NCBI GenBank assembly: GCA_046341775.1
Contig: JBKDQQ010000048.1
Span: 1 to 21,221 of the forward strand
Source of the DNA: SXXH01 sp041165735
Lineage (GTDB): Bacteria; Planctomycetota; UBA1135; GCA-002686595
Reading direction: 5' to 3'
DNA: 21,221 nt
A program made the translations under genes and the position numbers. Below the pieces are notes generated by a model. The model saw only the letters and a list, made by a program, of their open reading frames with translations. It was not told the DNA's origin and searched no databases. This document shows, piece by piece, positions 1 to 7,267 of this stretch. How positions within the stretch are numbered: the first letter of the stretch is position 1; each line of letters starts with the position of its first letter.

Positions 1-430
1 GTCGGAACTGCCCGGCCAGATCGAGGAGCGACTGGAGACGCGCGGCGACGAGGCGCGTTCCAGCGAGGGCGAGAGCTACGAGGAGGAACTCGAGGCGCGG
101 GGCCTGGCGCAGCCCGACGAGGAGGAGCTGGCGGCCGCGGAGAATCGCCGCCGCCTCGACGAGGAGCGCTCCCGCCGCGAGGCCTTCCTGCGTGCCGAGC
201 GCGAGTCCGCCGCAGGCCGCCGCGTCACCGTTTCGTCGGCGGCGATGACGAGCTTCGAGCTCGACGCCAAGCCGATGGAGAGCGCCGCGACGCGCCCCGT
301 GCGCGCCGAGCGCGCCACGAAGTTGCTGGGCACCCGCGCCGACCTGCGCCGCGCCGTGCTGGCGGCCGAGGTGCTGGGACGGCCCAGCGCCTTGCGCGAA
401 CCGGGCGAGGGGCCGGTGGGTTTGCGCTGA
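1..430 (+). CDS. 3' end of a charged Glu/Arg-rich protein of unknown function
   Basis: The reading frame is open from the left edge (first full codon at position 2) to TGA at 428-430, giving 142 residues of a protein whose start lies outside the window. The visible part is dominated by Glu, Arg and Ala and looks helical or coiled-coil (for example EEELEARGLAQPDEEELAAA). It ends in a more hydrophobic amphipathic segment, RADLRRAVLAAEVLGRPSALRE. From memory, planctomycete proteins of several kinds end in a similar LRRAhhhxEhLGxPxALR tail; I could not check this. No catalytic motif is visible and no function is assigned. The downstream gene is convergent, with a hairpin between them. Confidence 0.75.
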   Translation, partial: SELPGQIEERLETRGDEARSSEGESYEEELEARGLAQPDEEELAAAENRRRLDEERSRREAFLRAERESAAGRRVTVSSAAMTSFELDAKPMESAATRPVRAERATKLLGTRADLRRAVLAAEVLGRPSALREPGEGPVGLR

Positions 431-450
431 CTTGTTGGCGTCGATTCCGT

Positions 451-479
451 GGCCGCCGCGGCAATCGCACGCGGCGGCC
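451..479. terminator. Stem-loop between convergent genes
   Basis: A perfect 10-bp inverted repeat (GGCCGCCGCG / CGCGGCGGCC) encloses a 9-nt loop. It lies 21 bp after the stop of the first gene and about 105 bp beyond the 3' end of the minus-strand LamG gene, so it could end transcription from both sides. There is no clear U-tract, so strong intrinsic termination is uncertain. Confidence 0.45.
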
Positions 480-584
480 GGGTGGATTCCATGCAGTGGT
501 GCGAGCCACCTCTCCAAGGGTAGGTGATCTGGCTCCGTGCGCAGGTCGTAGGTCGCGAGGCTTGGAGACTCTCGACAGCCGCCA

Positions 585-1706
585 TCAAGGCAGCAGCGTC
601 ACCCGCAAACCGTCGGTCATGCCCCAGTTGTTGGGCGCCGGATGGCCATTGTCGCGTGTCCACACTTGCATGTTCACCACATCGCCCGCTGCCAGATTCG
701 CCATCGCCATGCGTGCCGGCGTGAATTCGAAATTCAGGGTGCCCGTGCAGGACGCACCACCCGGCGGCTGCGCCGGCAAGATGATCGTGCGGTACGCAGG
801 TGCACCAACGCACATGGTCCCGCCGGCAAAGGGCAAGTTCGCCTGATTCCTGCCGTAGGCAAGCACTCCGAACACTCCAGGCGCGACATTCGAGGCTAGA
901 ACGGTGAAGTCGTTCGTCGCGCCGACCGAGGGGGTGCCGGTGCTCGTGATCCGTGGAACGCAGCCAGCCGACGTCAGCTTCGGCTGGCAATAGTTGGAGA
1001 TGGCGGTCACGCCGCCGCGCCACTCGTAGCCGCCGTGCAGCGTGAAGTGGCGGTTCTGCCCGGAACTGTCGTGGGCGATGCCGCCTCCACCCTCGTCGAA
1101 ATGCCACAAGCCGACAGTCGCCGCGTCGTTGTCGAATCGGCGGGACGGCGTGAAATTCGAGGTGTACCGCGGAATGGCGGAGATCCGCGCCTCATCGATC
1201 TCGCCTCGCAGGAATTCCGAATAGCCCACGTAGCCCTGCGCGCCGAGCACCGTCTCCCACCCGGCGAACGGATCACAGGGCAAGGGGGGGCAACTCGTGG
1301 TCAAAGCGCCATCGATGTAGAGGCGGCCGGAAGGTCCGGGCTCAGGTCCGAACACCAAGGCCAAATGGTGCCAGCGTCCCTCGGACATGGAATTCGGCGG
1401 CGTCTCGTTGCAAGTGCCGCCCCCTGCGCAGGAGTACATGCCCATGAAGGGCGCGCCTTGGTCCTCCTTCACGTACAAGCCGTGCGAATACATGCCCCAA
1501 CGAAACAAGACGCAGCCGGAGCCCTGCGTGGAGGAGTACTCCGGCAGCCGAACCCATGCCTCCCAGGTCGAGTTGGTGACGAGATCCCCGACTCCTGACG
1601 CAGTGCCACGCCCGCTGATGCCGTCAAACCAGATGGAACCGTCCTGCGCGGAAGCGGAGAGGGAGATGATGGCCGCCGTGGCGGCGCTGCGGATGCAATT
1701 GAACAT
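585..1706 (-). CDS. Secreted LamG/concanavalin-fold protein with planctomycete-type C-terminal module
   Basis: A 373-aa exported protein. The frame is open upstream to 1808, but ATG at 1706 is preferred. It is preceded by GAGGA about 12 nt upstream and begins a good signal peptide: residues 1-20, MFNCIRSAATAAIISLSASA, with an ASA cleavage site before QDG. Residues about 35-225 resemble a LamG/concanavalin A-like jellyroll, with TWEAWVRLP, RWHHLALVF, LYIDG and GEIDEARIS. Such domains bind carbohydrate or protein ligands. Residues about 239-373 form a separate module starting YCQPK, with PFAGGTMCVG, MQVWTRD and MTDGLRVTLLP, which looks like a divergent relative of the C-terminal modules of the genes at 6222 and 12053. 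Likely extracellular or surface-bound; the ligand is unknown. The gene is divergent from the EVE gene. Confidence 0.88.
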   Translation of the reverse strand: MFNCIRSAATAAIISLSASAQDGSIWFDGISGRGTASGVGDLVTNSTWEAWVRLPEYSSTQGSGCVLFRWGMYSHGLYVKEDQGAPFMGMYSCAGGGTCNETPPNSMSEGRWHHLALVFGPEPGPSGRLYIDGALTTSCPPLPCDPFAGWETVLGAQGYVGYSEFLRGEIDEARISAIPRYTSNFTPSRRFDNDAATVGLWHFDEGGGGIAHDSSGQNRHFTLHGGYEWRGGVTAISNYCQPKLTSAGCVPRITSTGTPSVGATNDFTVLASNVAPGVFGVLAYGRNQANLPFAGGTMCVGAPAYRTIILPAQPPGGASCTGTLNFEFTPARMAMANLAAGDVVNMQVWTRDNGHPAPNNWGMTDGLRVTLLP

Positions 1707-1825
1707 ATGTTTGGGATTTCCTCGCTTGTTGGAAGCGTAGGGGGTGGATGACCGTGGACAGCCAAGTTCCTGCCTGCGTGCGGCGTTGGATCCAAAGTCC
1801 CTGTGCATGCGAACATGGAGACACC

Positions 1826-2353
1826 ATGGCGACGCGAGCGAAATCGAAGGCGGTGGTCCGGCTAGGCGGTGCCGATGCAGGAGACGGGCCGCGCCTGTGG
1901 CTCTTCAAGTCCGAACCGGATGTCTTCAGCTTCCAGGACCTCCTGAAGGCGCCGAAGAAGCGCACGGGTTGGGACGGGGTGCGCAACTACCAGGCGCGCA
2001 ATTTCCTGCGCGACGACTGCAAGGTGGGGGACCTCGTCGTGTATTGGCACAGCAACGCCGAGCCGCCGCATGGTGCAGGCATTGCCAAGGTGGTGCGTCC
2101 CGGGCACCCGGACCCGACGCAATTCATCAAGGGGCACGACCACGAGGACCCCGATTCCGATCCTGCCGATCCGCGCTGGATGCAGGTGGAGATCGAGGCC
2201 GTGCGCGCCTTCGAGCGGCCCGTGACGCTGGAGGCGTTGCGCGCCGATCCGCGCTCGAAGGGGATGCTGCTGCTCGCCAAGGGGCAGCGCTTGTCCATCC
2301 AACCGCTGACGCGTGAACAGTACGAGTTGGTGCTGGAGCTGGCCTGCAAGTGA
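1826..2353 (+). CDS. EVE-domain protein (modified-base-binding family)
   Basis: A 175-aa soluble protein. Start ATG 1826 follows GGAG with 5-nt spacing; an upstream in-frame ATG at 1748 would add an unlikely leader. The EVE domain (PF01878, PUA-like fold, THYN1 family) spans about residues 27-172: LWLFKSEPDVFSF, WDGVRNYQARNFLR, VGDLVVYWHSN, GIAKVV, then a W-V-I strand (RWMQVEIEAV) and QPLTREQYELVL near the end. This is the complete motif order, and the length is close to the family's usual 150-160 aa plus a basic N-terminal extension (MATRAKSKAVV). Family members are known or proposed to bind modified bases such as 5-methylcytosine derivatives in DNA, or RNA. No methyltransferase or restriction gene lies nearby, so the target is not indicated by context. 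Confidence 0.9.
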   Translation: MATRAKSKAVVRLGGADAGDGPRLWLFKSEPDVFSFQDLLKAPKKRTGWDGVRNYQARNFLRDDCKVGDLVVYWHSNAEPPHGAGIAKVVRPGHPDPTQFIKGHDHEDPDSDPADPRWMQVEIEAVRAFERPVTLEALRADPRSKGMLLLAKGQRLSIQPLTREQYELVLELACK

Positions 2354-2572
2354 GACCCTGTCTGCGGGCGCTCCGATGCAGGGACGGCTGGGTTGGCTAA
2401 TGTAAGTCGCTTTTTCAGAACAGCTTGCGGTAATGCGTGTTCGATTCGCCGCCAGCCCAAGCCCCCTCCGGACTTGCGTCTCCGCGCGCGGTGTGGTCAA
2501 AACCAAACTCTCGGCGCCGGGCTTGTACGCCCGCCACGCCACTCCGCAGTCCCAGTTTCGGACATAGAGACC

Positions 2573-2761
2573 ATGAGCCAGAACTACGATCGCCTCGTCC
2601 AGGCCGTGGAAGCCTGCCGCGATGATGTCGCCAAGGCCGATGCCGGCAACAAGGCCGCCACCTCGCGCGTCCGCAAGGCCATGCAGGACATCAAGAACAT
2701 CGCCCAGGACCTCCGCAAGGAGATGCTGGAGAAGCGCGACGCCGGCAAGCCGGCGAGCTGA
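2573..2761 (+). CDS. Small histone H1-like (Hc1 N-terminal type) nucleoid protein
   Basis: A 62-aa protein starting at ATG 2573. It is chosen over the longer frame from 2393 because family similarity starts here: MSQNYDRLVQAVEACRDDVA. The central GNKAATSRVRKAMQDIKNIA closely matches the pattern KAEKGNKAAxxRVRxxxxxLxKIA of the N-terminal domain of chlamydial Hc1 (PF07432). It also matches short Bacteroidota proteins annotated as histone H1, with AGNKAAxTRxRKxMQxLKxxAQ. It is predicted to be an alpha-helical hairpin. Unlike chlamydial Hc1 it lacks the long Lys/Ala-rich DNA-binding tail and stops after MLEKRDAGKPAS. It is probably a small nucleoid-associated protein, but DNA binding is inferred from the family only. 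The upstream 219 bp contain an A+T-richer patch (about 2395-2440) suitable for a promoter. Confidence 0.85.
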   Translation: MSQNYDRLVQAVEACRDDVAKADAGNKAATSRVRKAMQDIKNIAQDLRKEMLEKRDAGKPAS

Positions 2762-3139
2762 GGTTTCCGTCGGCCGCACCTCCGCGGTCCTCGCACACGC
2801 GACCGGTGCTGGCTGTTCAAGCCTGCGCCGGTCGCGCCGTTTGGCGGCCCCGCGGCAAATGGAACCCGCGGCCCCGCGGCAAATGGAACCCGCGGCCCCG
2901 CCGCATGATGGCCCCGCGGCGAGGCCGGCCCCGTCCAGCCCGCAGCTGCCAGACGGTCGTCCGGCGGCACCGTTGCTCGGTCCGCGCCGCAGCCCGGCAA
3001 AGCTGGGGAACCCGAGAGTTGAGCGTTCCAATGACCCGGGGTTTGGCCCTGCCACGCGGCAGTAGCGAGCCGCACGCTTCGGCGGAGTCAATCTGCTTCC
3101 GGTCTGCACCTGCACGCCCCACGACTCGTCTCATCTGCC
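2762..3139. other. Gene-free stretch with a short tandem repeat
   Basis: 378 bp between the Hc1-like gene and the phosphatase gene. All six frames are GC-rich and partly open, but none gives a plausible protein. The stretch contains the 24-bp tandem repeat described separately. A weak 6-bp stem at 2772-2789 may be a terminator for the Hc1-like gene. No clear promoter hexamers were seen before 3140. Confidence 0.6.
2846..2903. repeat. 24-bp tandem repeat, about 2.4 copies
   Basis: The unit GGCCCCGCGGCAAATGGAAC plus CCGC begins at 2846 and again at 2870. A third, diverging copy begins at 2894, and the core GGCCCCGCGG recurs at 2910. The first two units are identical. The period is a multiple of three, so shadow frames carry an 8-residue repeat, but no real gene is recognised there. 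Confidence 0.85.
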
Positions 3140-3697
3140 ATGATCAACCTCTCGCTCCTCTTCGCGCTGCTCTTCGCCTTCGTCGTGCCCTGCTCCGCGC
3201 CTGCGCCGCAGGGGGAGGGTGAGGGGCCGCCGCCGCGACCGCGCACGATCGTGTTCCTGCGGCATGCGGAGAAGGCCGCCGAGGGGGGCGAGGATCCGGG
3301 CCTGTCCGAGCGCGGCCGGCGGCGCGCGTTGGAGGTGGCGCGCATCCTCGGGGAGTCGCGGCCGCGCGCGATCTACGCGTCGAGCTTCCAGCGCACGCAG
3401 GCGACCGTCGCTCCGCTGGCGGAGCGTGCCGGATTGGCGCTCGAGGTGGTGCCCGCGGCCGCGCACGAGCGCATCGTCGAGGCATGCCAAGCCTTGGAGG
3501 ACGGCGGCGTGCTGGTCGTGTGCGGGCACTCGAACACCGTGCCCAAGCTCGTGCGCGCGCTCGGTGGCGAGCCACGCGGGCTCGACGCCAAGGGCAACTT
3601 GCCCGACGACGCCTACACTCGCTTGTACTTGCTGACCTTGCCGCCGAAGTCGGTGGCGGGCGCGCCGCAACTGCTGGAACTGGCCTTGGAGCCCTGA
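3140..3697 (+). CDS. Exported histidine phosphatase (phosphoglycerate mutase/SixA-like)
   Basis: A 185-aa protein. Residues 1-20 form a signal peptide or membrane anchor (MINLSLLFALLFAFVVPCSA). Cys18 is preceded by Pro, so it is a poor lipobox and I favour cleavage or a Pro-rich spacer. The histidine phosphatase domain spans about residues 35-180, with the catalytic motif LRHAEK (Arg41, phospho-acceptor His42), the second pocket Arg85 in SSFQRTQ, and His130 in VVCGHSNTVP. DPGLSERGRRRAL is typical of the branch. SixA-like enzymes remove phosphate from small molecules or phosphohistidine; the substrate cannot be read from the sequence. There is no good ribosome binding site before ATG 3140, although the signal peptide supports it. 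The next gene begins 8 bp after the stop. Confidence 0.9.
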   Translation: MINLSLLFALLFAFVVPCSAPAPQGEGEGPPPRPRTIVFLRHAEKAAEGGEDPGLSERGRRRALEVARILGESRPRAIYASSFQRTQATVAPLAERAGLALEVVPAAAHERIVEACQALEDGGVLVVCGHSNTVPKLVRALGGEPRGLDAKGNLPDDAYTRLYLLTLPPKSVAGAPQLLELALEP

Positions 3698-3705
3698 GGC
3701 AGGCG

Positions 3706-4455
3706 TTGGCCAAGCACCTCGAGTCCGATGGATCGGAGCAGGAGGGCTTTCCGCCTTGCTCGATATGCGGCGCGGAGAACTACGCGCTCTGCGGTCATCT
3801 GGTCGGCGATTGCGAGGACTATTCGTGGCAGGAACCTCATCCGCTGTACAGAGTCAAGGCAGTCGAGGAACTGATCCAGCACATCGATGATCTTTGCTGC
3901 GTGCACGATGTGCAGGCCGAGGCCAGAGCGTGGCTCGAGCGCGACGCGGAGCGCGAGCGAACGAAATCGGCGGGCATGAGGAGCACGCGGCCGAGAGGAC
4001 GCGCGCGCCGTGCCGGGAAGGGCAAGCCCGACCGCCGCACGCAGGCGTGCGGCGATCCTCCGGCCTGGTGCCGGGATGCGTGCATGTCGGAACTGGTCGC
4101 GGTGCTGCGCGAGCACCACAGCAGGCCGTTGGCCGAGGCGCTGCTGGCCGACCATGACACCGCGACTCTCCGCGCGCTTTGCGCGGCGTGGGTCGCCGAT
4201 CCCGCGGCCGCCCTCGCAGCGGCCAGGGACGCTTGGTACCGCGGCGCGCTCGATGTCGAGACCAGTTTCCTCGAGGAGCAGTCGTTGGCGATCCGCGAGT
4301 GGTTCGGCCTCGACTGCGACGAAGTCTGCTGGTCGGTCGACAACCCATGCATGTCGCAGTGCGGCCGAGCCTGGCTGCACGAGGACCCGAAGCGCTTCCT
4401 GCGCGAGACCGAGGCCGCGGTGCGCGCGGCCATGGAGATCCTGCCGCGCGTGTGA
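3706..4455 (+). CDS. Unrecognised protein with N-terminal Cys/His cluster
   Basis: A 249-aa protein if it begins at TTG 3706, preceded by GAGGCAGG. The frame is open back to ATG 3484, but that start would overlap the phosphatase by over 200 bp and give an Arg-rich shadow-like leader, so it is rejected. Near the N-terminus is PPCSICGAENYALCGHLVGDC: Cys18, Cys21, Cys29, His31 and Cys36, a probable zinc-binding knuckle. A basic, Arg/Lys-rich segment (residues about 95-120) follows, then more Cys residues (CGDPPAWCRDACMSEL). The C-terminal half is helical and acidic (LREHHSRPLAEALLADHD, FGLDCDEVCWSVDN). I do not recognise the family. No signal peptide, so probably cytoplasmic. Its close spacing suggests co-transcription with the phosphatase. 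It runs convergently into the CotH gene only 3 bp away. Confidence 0.7.
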   Translation: MAKHLESDGSEQEGFPPCSICGAENYALCGHLVGDCEDYSWQEPHPLYRVKAVEELIQHIDDLCCVHDVQAEARAWLERDAERERTKSAGMRSTRPRGRARRAGKGKPDRRTQACGDPPAWCRDACMSELVAVLREHHSRPLAEALLADHDTATLRALCAAWVADPAAALAAARDAWYRGALDVETSFLEEQSLAIREWFGLDCDEVCWSVDNPCMSQCGRAWLHEDPKRFLRETEAAVRAAMEILPRV

Positions 4456-4458
4456 ACC

Positions 4459-6099
4459 TCAGCGCGCGTCGGCGAGGCGCACGAGGCGCAGCGAGTCTTG
4501 GCGGAAGAGGGCCTTGCCGGCGCGGGCGCGCAACTCGAGCACCAGCTCGACGTCGCCGGTCTCCTCGAGCACCTCGAACTCGAACTCGAGCGACTTGGTG
4601 CCGTCGCCCGCCTCCGCGCGAGCGTTCGCCGCCCCGGAGATGCGCGCGACCGCGCCCGAGCCGGGGGCGCCGTCCTCGACGAGCGCTTCGACGCCGTCGA
4701 GTTGCACCTGGGCGGAGAGCTTGTAGCGACCGCGCGACAGGAGCACGCCGCTCCTCCAACCCGCGACGCAGCGCTTCGACGGGCCGCAGGCGACCGATAG
4801 GAACTGCGTCGCGCCGAGCTTCCTCGGTTCGACGACGGCGTCCTCGACTTCGGACATCGGTCGCCAGCCCTTCACCTGCACGGCCACGCCGGGCTTGAAG
4901 GCCTGCGGCTTGGGCTCGGGCTGCGACTTCTGCTCCTTGAGCGCGCGCTCGCGCTCGACGAGCCGCTCGCGCAGTTCCTGGGCTCGCAGCGACTGCAGCG
5001 CGGCCGCTTCGGCCGAGACCTTCTTCAGCGCCGGCTCGAGTCGCCGCTGGACCTCGTCGAGCTTCTTGACGAGGCGCTTGGCCTCGAACTTCGGCAGCAG
5101 CTTGGCGATCTCGCGCCGGTACTCGGCGCGCCAGGCGGGGTTCTTCATCACGCTCTTGGCGACATGCGCGACGGGCATGTCGAGCACCGACGCCCCGGGG
5201 TCCTGGAAGCACTGGTCCATGCCGTGCGGCAGGAACACCGCCTTGCCGCCCGGCTCGAAGTACAGGCGGTAGTTGTTGCGGTTCCACGCGTAGCCGTCCC
5301 AATGCCCGACCATGGCCTCGAGCGCGACATGGCGCGTGAACCGCTCGATGTCGAGCAGCTCCGGCAGGCTCTTCCAGCGCACCTGCAAGTCCGCCTCGGT
5401 GGCGGCGCGCGCCAACGCGTCCAGGTCCGCGCGCTCCTCGCCGCCCGGGCCCGAATCGAGCTCGAGGTCCTCGTCGACGTCCATGCAGAAGCCGCCGTCG
5501 TAGAGGTTGCCTTCGTCGTCCTTGAACCAACGACGCAGGAAGCGCTTGTCGAAGCCCTCCTTCAGCACGTACACGCCCATGTCGCGGTCGTTCAACTTGA
5601 CGCGCGCGTGCGCCACGCGCGTCGCCGGCAGCCCGCATTCGCGGAACAGTTCGGAGGCGAGCCACTCGGACAGGAGCGACTCGTCCTGCACGGAGTTGTT
5701 CAGGTGGAACTTCTCGAGTCCGTGGAACAGGTCGACGCCATCGAACTTGTCGAGCTTGATCGTCAACGCGGGGCGCTCGTCCCACTCCTGGTAGCTGCCG
5801 GCCGCGCCCTTGAGCTTGACGCCGCCGCCCGAGAGGCGCGCCTTGCCGTCGATCTCGACCACCACCGGCGCGTAGGAGCGCGGCGATTCGCGCAAGGCCG
5901 CCTCCGCCTCCCGCGAGACGACGAGCCGCAGCTCGTGGACCGGCCCACGCTCGAAGTACGCGTCGCTGTCGTCGCCGCGGCCCTGCGGCGCGGCCGAGGC
6001 CGCGAGCGGCGGGCTCGCGAAGAGCAAGAGCGACGAGAGGCAGGCCAAGAACCGCGCCGACCATGGCCGCGACGCGCGCGTTCGAATCACCCAGTCCAT
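4459..6099 (-). CDS. CotH-family secreted protein (CotH kinase domain)
   Basis: A 546-aa protein. A signal peptide occupies about residues 1-38 (hydrophobic LACLSSLLLFASPPLAASA, cleavage near ASA-APQ). The CotH domain (PF08757) spans about residues 55-300: GVKLKGAAGSYQEWDERPAL, a KFHLNNSVQDESLLSEWLAS block, MGVYVLKEGFDKRFL, GHWDGYAWNRNNYRLYF (Asp268, Asn273, Asn276) and FLPHGMDQCF (Asp295), equivalent to the PWDxDxxF metal site of spore-coat CotH. A charged coiled-coil region follows (about 345-395), then a C-terminal beta-rich domain (about 400-546) with LSRGRYKLSAQVQLDG, like carbohydrate-binding or ligand-binding jellyrolls. CotH is an atypical protein kinase; here an extracytoplasmic phosphorylating or structural role is inferred. 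The gene is divergent from the gene at 6222. Confidence 0.88.
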   Translation of the reverse strand: MDWVIRTRASRPWSARFLACLSSLLLFASPPLAASAAPQGRGDDSDAYFERGPVHELRLVVSREAEAALRESPRSYAPVVVEIDGKARLSGGGVKLKGAAGSYQEWDERPALTIKLDKFDGVDLFHGLEKFHLNNSVQDESLLSEWLASELFRECGLPATRVAHARVKLNDRDMGVYVLKEGFDKRFLRRWFKDDEGNLYDGGFCMDVDEDLELDSGPGGEERADLDALARAATEADLQVRWKSLPELLDIERFTRHVALEAMVGHWDGYAWNRNNYRLYFEPGGKAVFLPHGMDQCFQDPGASVLDMPVAHVAKSVMKNPAWRAEYRREIAKLLPKFEAKRLVKKLDEVQRRLEPALKKVSAEAAALQSLRAQELRERLVERERALKEQKSQPEPKPQAFKPGVAVQVKGWRPMSEVEDAVVEPRKLGATQFLSVACGPSKRCVAGWRSGVLLSRGRYKLSAQVQLDGVEALVEDGAPGSGAVARISGAANARAEAGDGTKSLEFEFEVLEETGDVELVLELRARAGKALFRQDSLRLVRLADAR

Positions 6100-6221
6100 G
6101 CCATCACCATACGCTCGTTCCTCGAGTTGTCGCCACCGACCCTGCGTCCCATGGGATTCGCGGCGCTGGACCGGGCCGCCCGTCGCGCGAATCAGGGCTC
6201 GGGCCCTAGAATGGGGGGCAT

Positions 6222-7226
6222 ATGCAGCTCGCGCTTCGCATCGTCGCCGCCTCGTGGCTCGCGGGCACCGCGTTCTCCGGCGACGTCGCCTTCGTCGTGC
6301 GCGGAGTCGTGCAGTCGGCGAGCGTGCAGAGCGGTCCGTTCCTCGCGGCGACCACGGGCGACGCGGTCGAGCTGCGCCTCGAGGCTTGGCTGCCCGGCAA
6401 CCCGCTCACTCCAGGTCAGTACGTCAACCATCCGCTCGACCTCGCCGCCTGCACATTGCGGATTGGCGGCGCCATGGCGAGCGCGGGCTCGACGCAGGTC
6501 TCGGTGGGCTTCGCCGACAACTACGGCGGAGTCGACGGCCTGCGGCTCTTGGGCTTGCCGCTGGCAGCGGGCGCGCAACCGGTCGCGTTCGAGTTCGCCG
6601 ACTGCGCGGGCGGCACGTTCTCCTCGATCGATCCCGGGGCGAATCTCGGCACGTACCTGGCGAGCCAGTGGTGCTCCAACACGTTCGCCGTGCAAGGGCC
6701 GGGCGCGACCATCGACATCGCGCCGCTCGACCTGGCGATCAGCCTGCCCAGCACGGGCACGCCGTACTGCTTCGGCGACGGTTCCGGCACCAACTGTCCG
6801 TGCGGCAACTCGAGCTCGATGGGCAGTTCCGGGGGTTGCTTGCACTCGTTGGGCGCCGCGGGACGACTGCGCGCCAGCGGTGTCGCCAGCGTGTCGGCGG
6901 ACACCGTCGTGCTGCGCGGCGACGCGATGCCCATCAGCACCGCGCTGTACTTCCAAGGCACGACCCGCTCGGGAGGAGGCGTGGGCGTGCCCTTCGGCGA
7001 TGGCTTGCGCTGCGCGGGCGGCGTGGTCGCGCGCCTTGGCGCGAAGGCCAACGTCGCCGGATCCTCGCGCTACCCGGGAGCCGGGGACGCGTCCGTGTCC
7101 GCGGCGGGCTTCGTCGCGCCGGGGGACGTGCGCACCTACCAGGTCTGGTACCGCAACTCGGCCGGATTCTGCACGGCGAGCGCGTTCAACTTGACCAACG
7201 GGCTCGAGCTGGCGTGGGCGCCGTGA
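6222..7226 (+). CDS. Exported protein with Cys-rich planctomycete C-terminal module
   Basis: A 334-aa protein starting at ATG 6222, preceded by a G-rich stretch (GGGGGGC). Residues 1-19 (MQLALRIVAASWLAGTAFS) are a signal peptide. The N-terminal half (about 20-175) is a beta-rich region with no recognised family; it contains two Cys in FADCAGGT and SQWCSNT. Residues 182-334 are the Cys-rich module: YCFGDGSGTNCPCGNS, SALYFQGT-like ALYFQGT, PFGDGLRCAGG, RTYQVWYRN, FCTASAFNLTNGLELAWAP. It aligns without gaps to the last 153 residues of the 12053 gene product, 97 identical by hand count. The gene is likely a surface or secreted structural protein of unknown role. It faces the sialidase gene across a perfect palindrome. 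Confidence 0.85.
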   Translation: MQLALRIVAASWLAGTAFSGDVAFVVRGVVQSASVQSGPFLAATTGDAVELRLEAWLPGNPLTPGQYVNHPLDLAACTLRIGGAMASAGSTQVSVGFADNYGGVDGLRLLGLPLAAGAQPVAFEFADCAGGTFSSIDPGANLGTYLASQWCSNTFAVQGPGATIDIAPLDLAISLPSTGTPYCFGDGSGTNCPCGNSSSMGSSGGCLHSLGAAGRLRASGVASVSADTVVLRGDAMPISTALYFQGTTRSGGGVGVPFGDGLRCAGGVVARLGAKANVAGSSRYPGAGDASVSAAGFVAPGDVRTYQVWYRNSAGFCTASAFNLTNGLELAWAP

Positions 7227-7233
7227 CGCGCCC

Positions 7234-7257
7234 GACTGTCAAATATATTTGACAGTC
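7234..7257. terminator. Perfect 24-bp palindrome between convergent genes
   Basis: GACTGTCAAATA is followed directly by its reverse complement TATTTGACAGTC. As RNA it can form a 10-bp stem with a TATA loop on either strand. It starts 7 bp after the stop of the upstream gene and ends 10 bp before the 3' end of the minus-strand sialidase gene. A bidirectional terminator is the simplest reading. The symmetrical A+T-rich core could instead be a protein-binding site. Confidence 0.6.
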
Positions 7258-7267
7258 CGCGCCGCCC

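Noticed and set aside
2846..2919. CRISPR array
   Set aside because: The units are directly adjacent without spacers and there are only two full copies. No cas gene is present.
2622..3065. Possible frameshifted basic tail for the Hc1-like protein
   Set aside because: The +1 frame after 2761 is Pro/Ala/Arg-rich, not Lys-rich, and there is no slippery site. The natural stop gives a complete short family member.
1862..3115. 417-codon minus-strand open frame
   Set aside because: Antisense to the EVE and Hc1-like genes, both of which are well supported. Its repeat of GAAGSICR merely reflects the 24-bp DNA repeat.
3484..3705. N-terminal extension of the Cys/His protein to ATG 3484
   Set aside because: It would overlap the phosphatase by over 200 bp in another frame, and the encoded leader is Arg/Ala-rich shadow sequence.
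5164..7194. 676-codon plus-strand open frame
   Set aside because: It covers the CotH gene antisense and continues out of frame through the next gene; there is no coherent domain.
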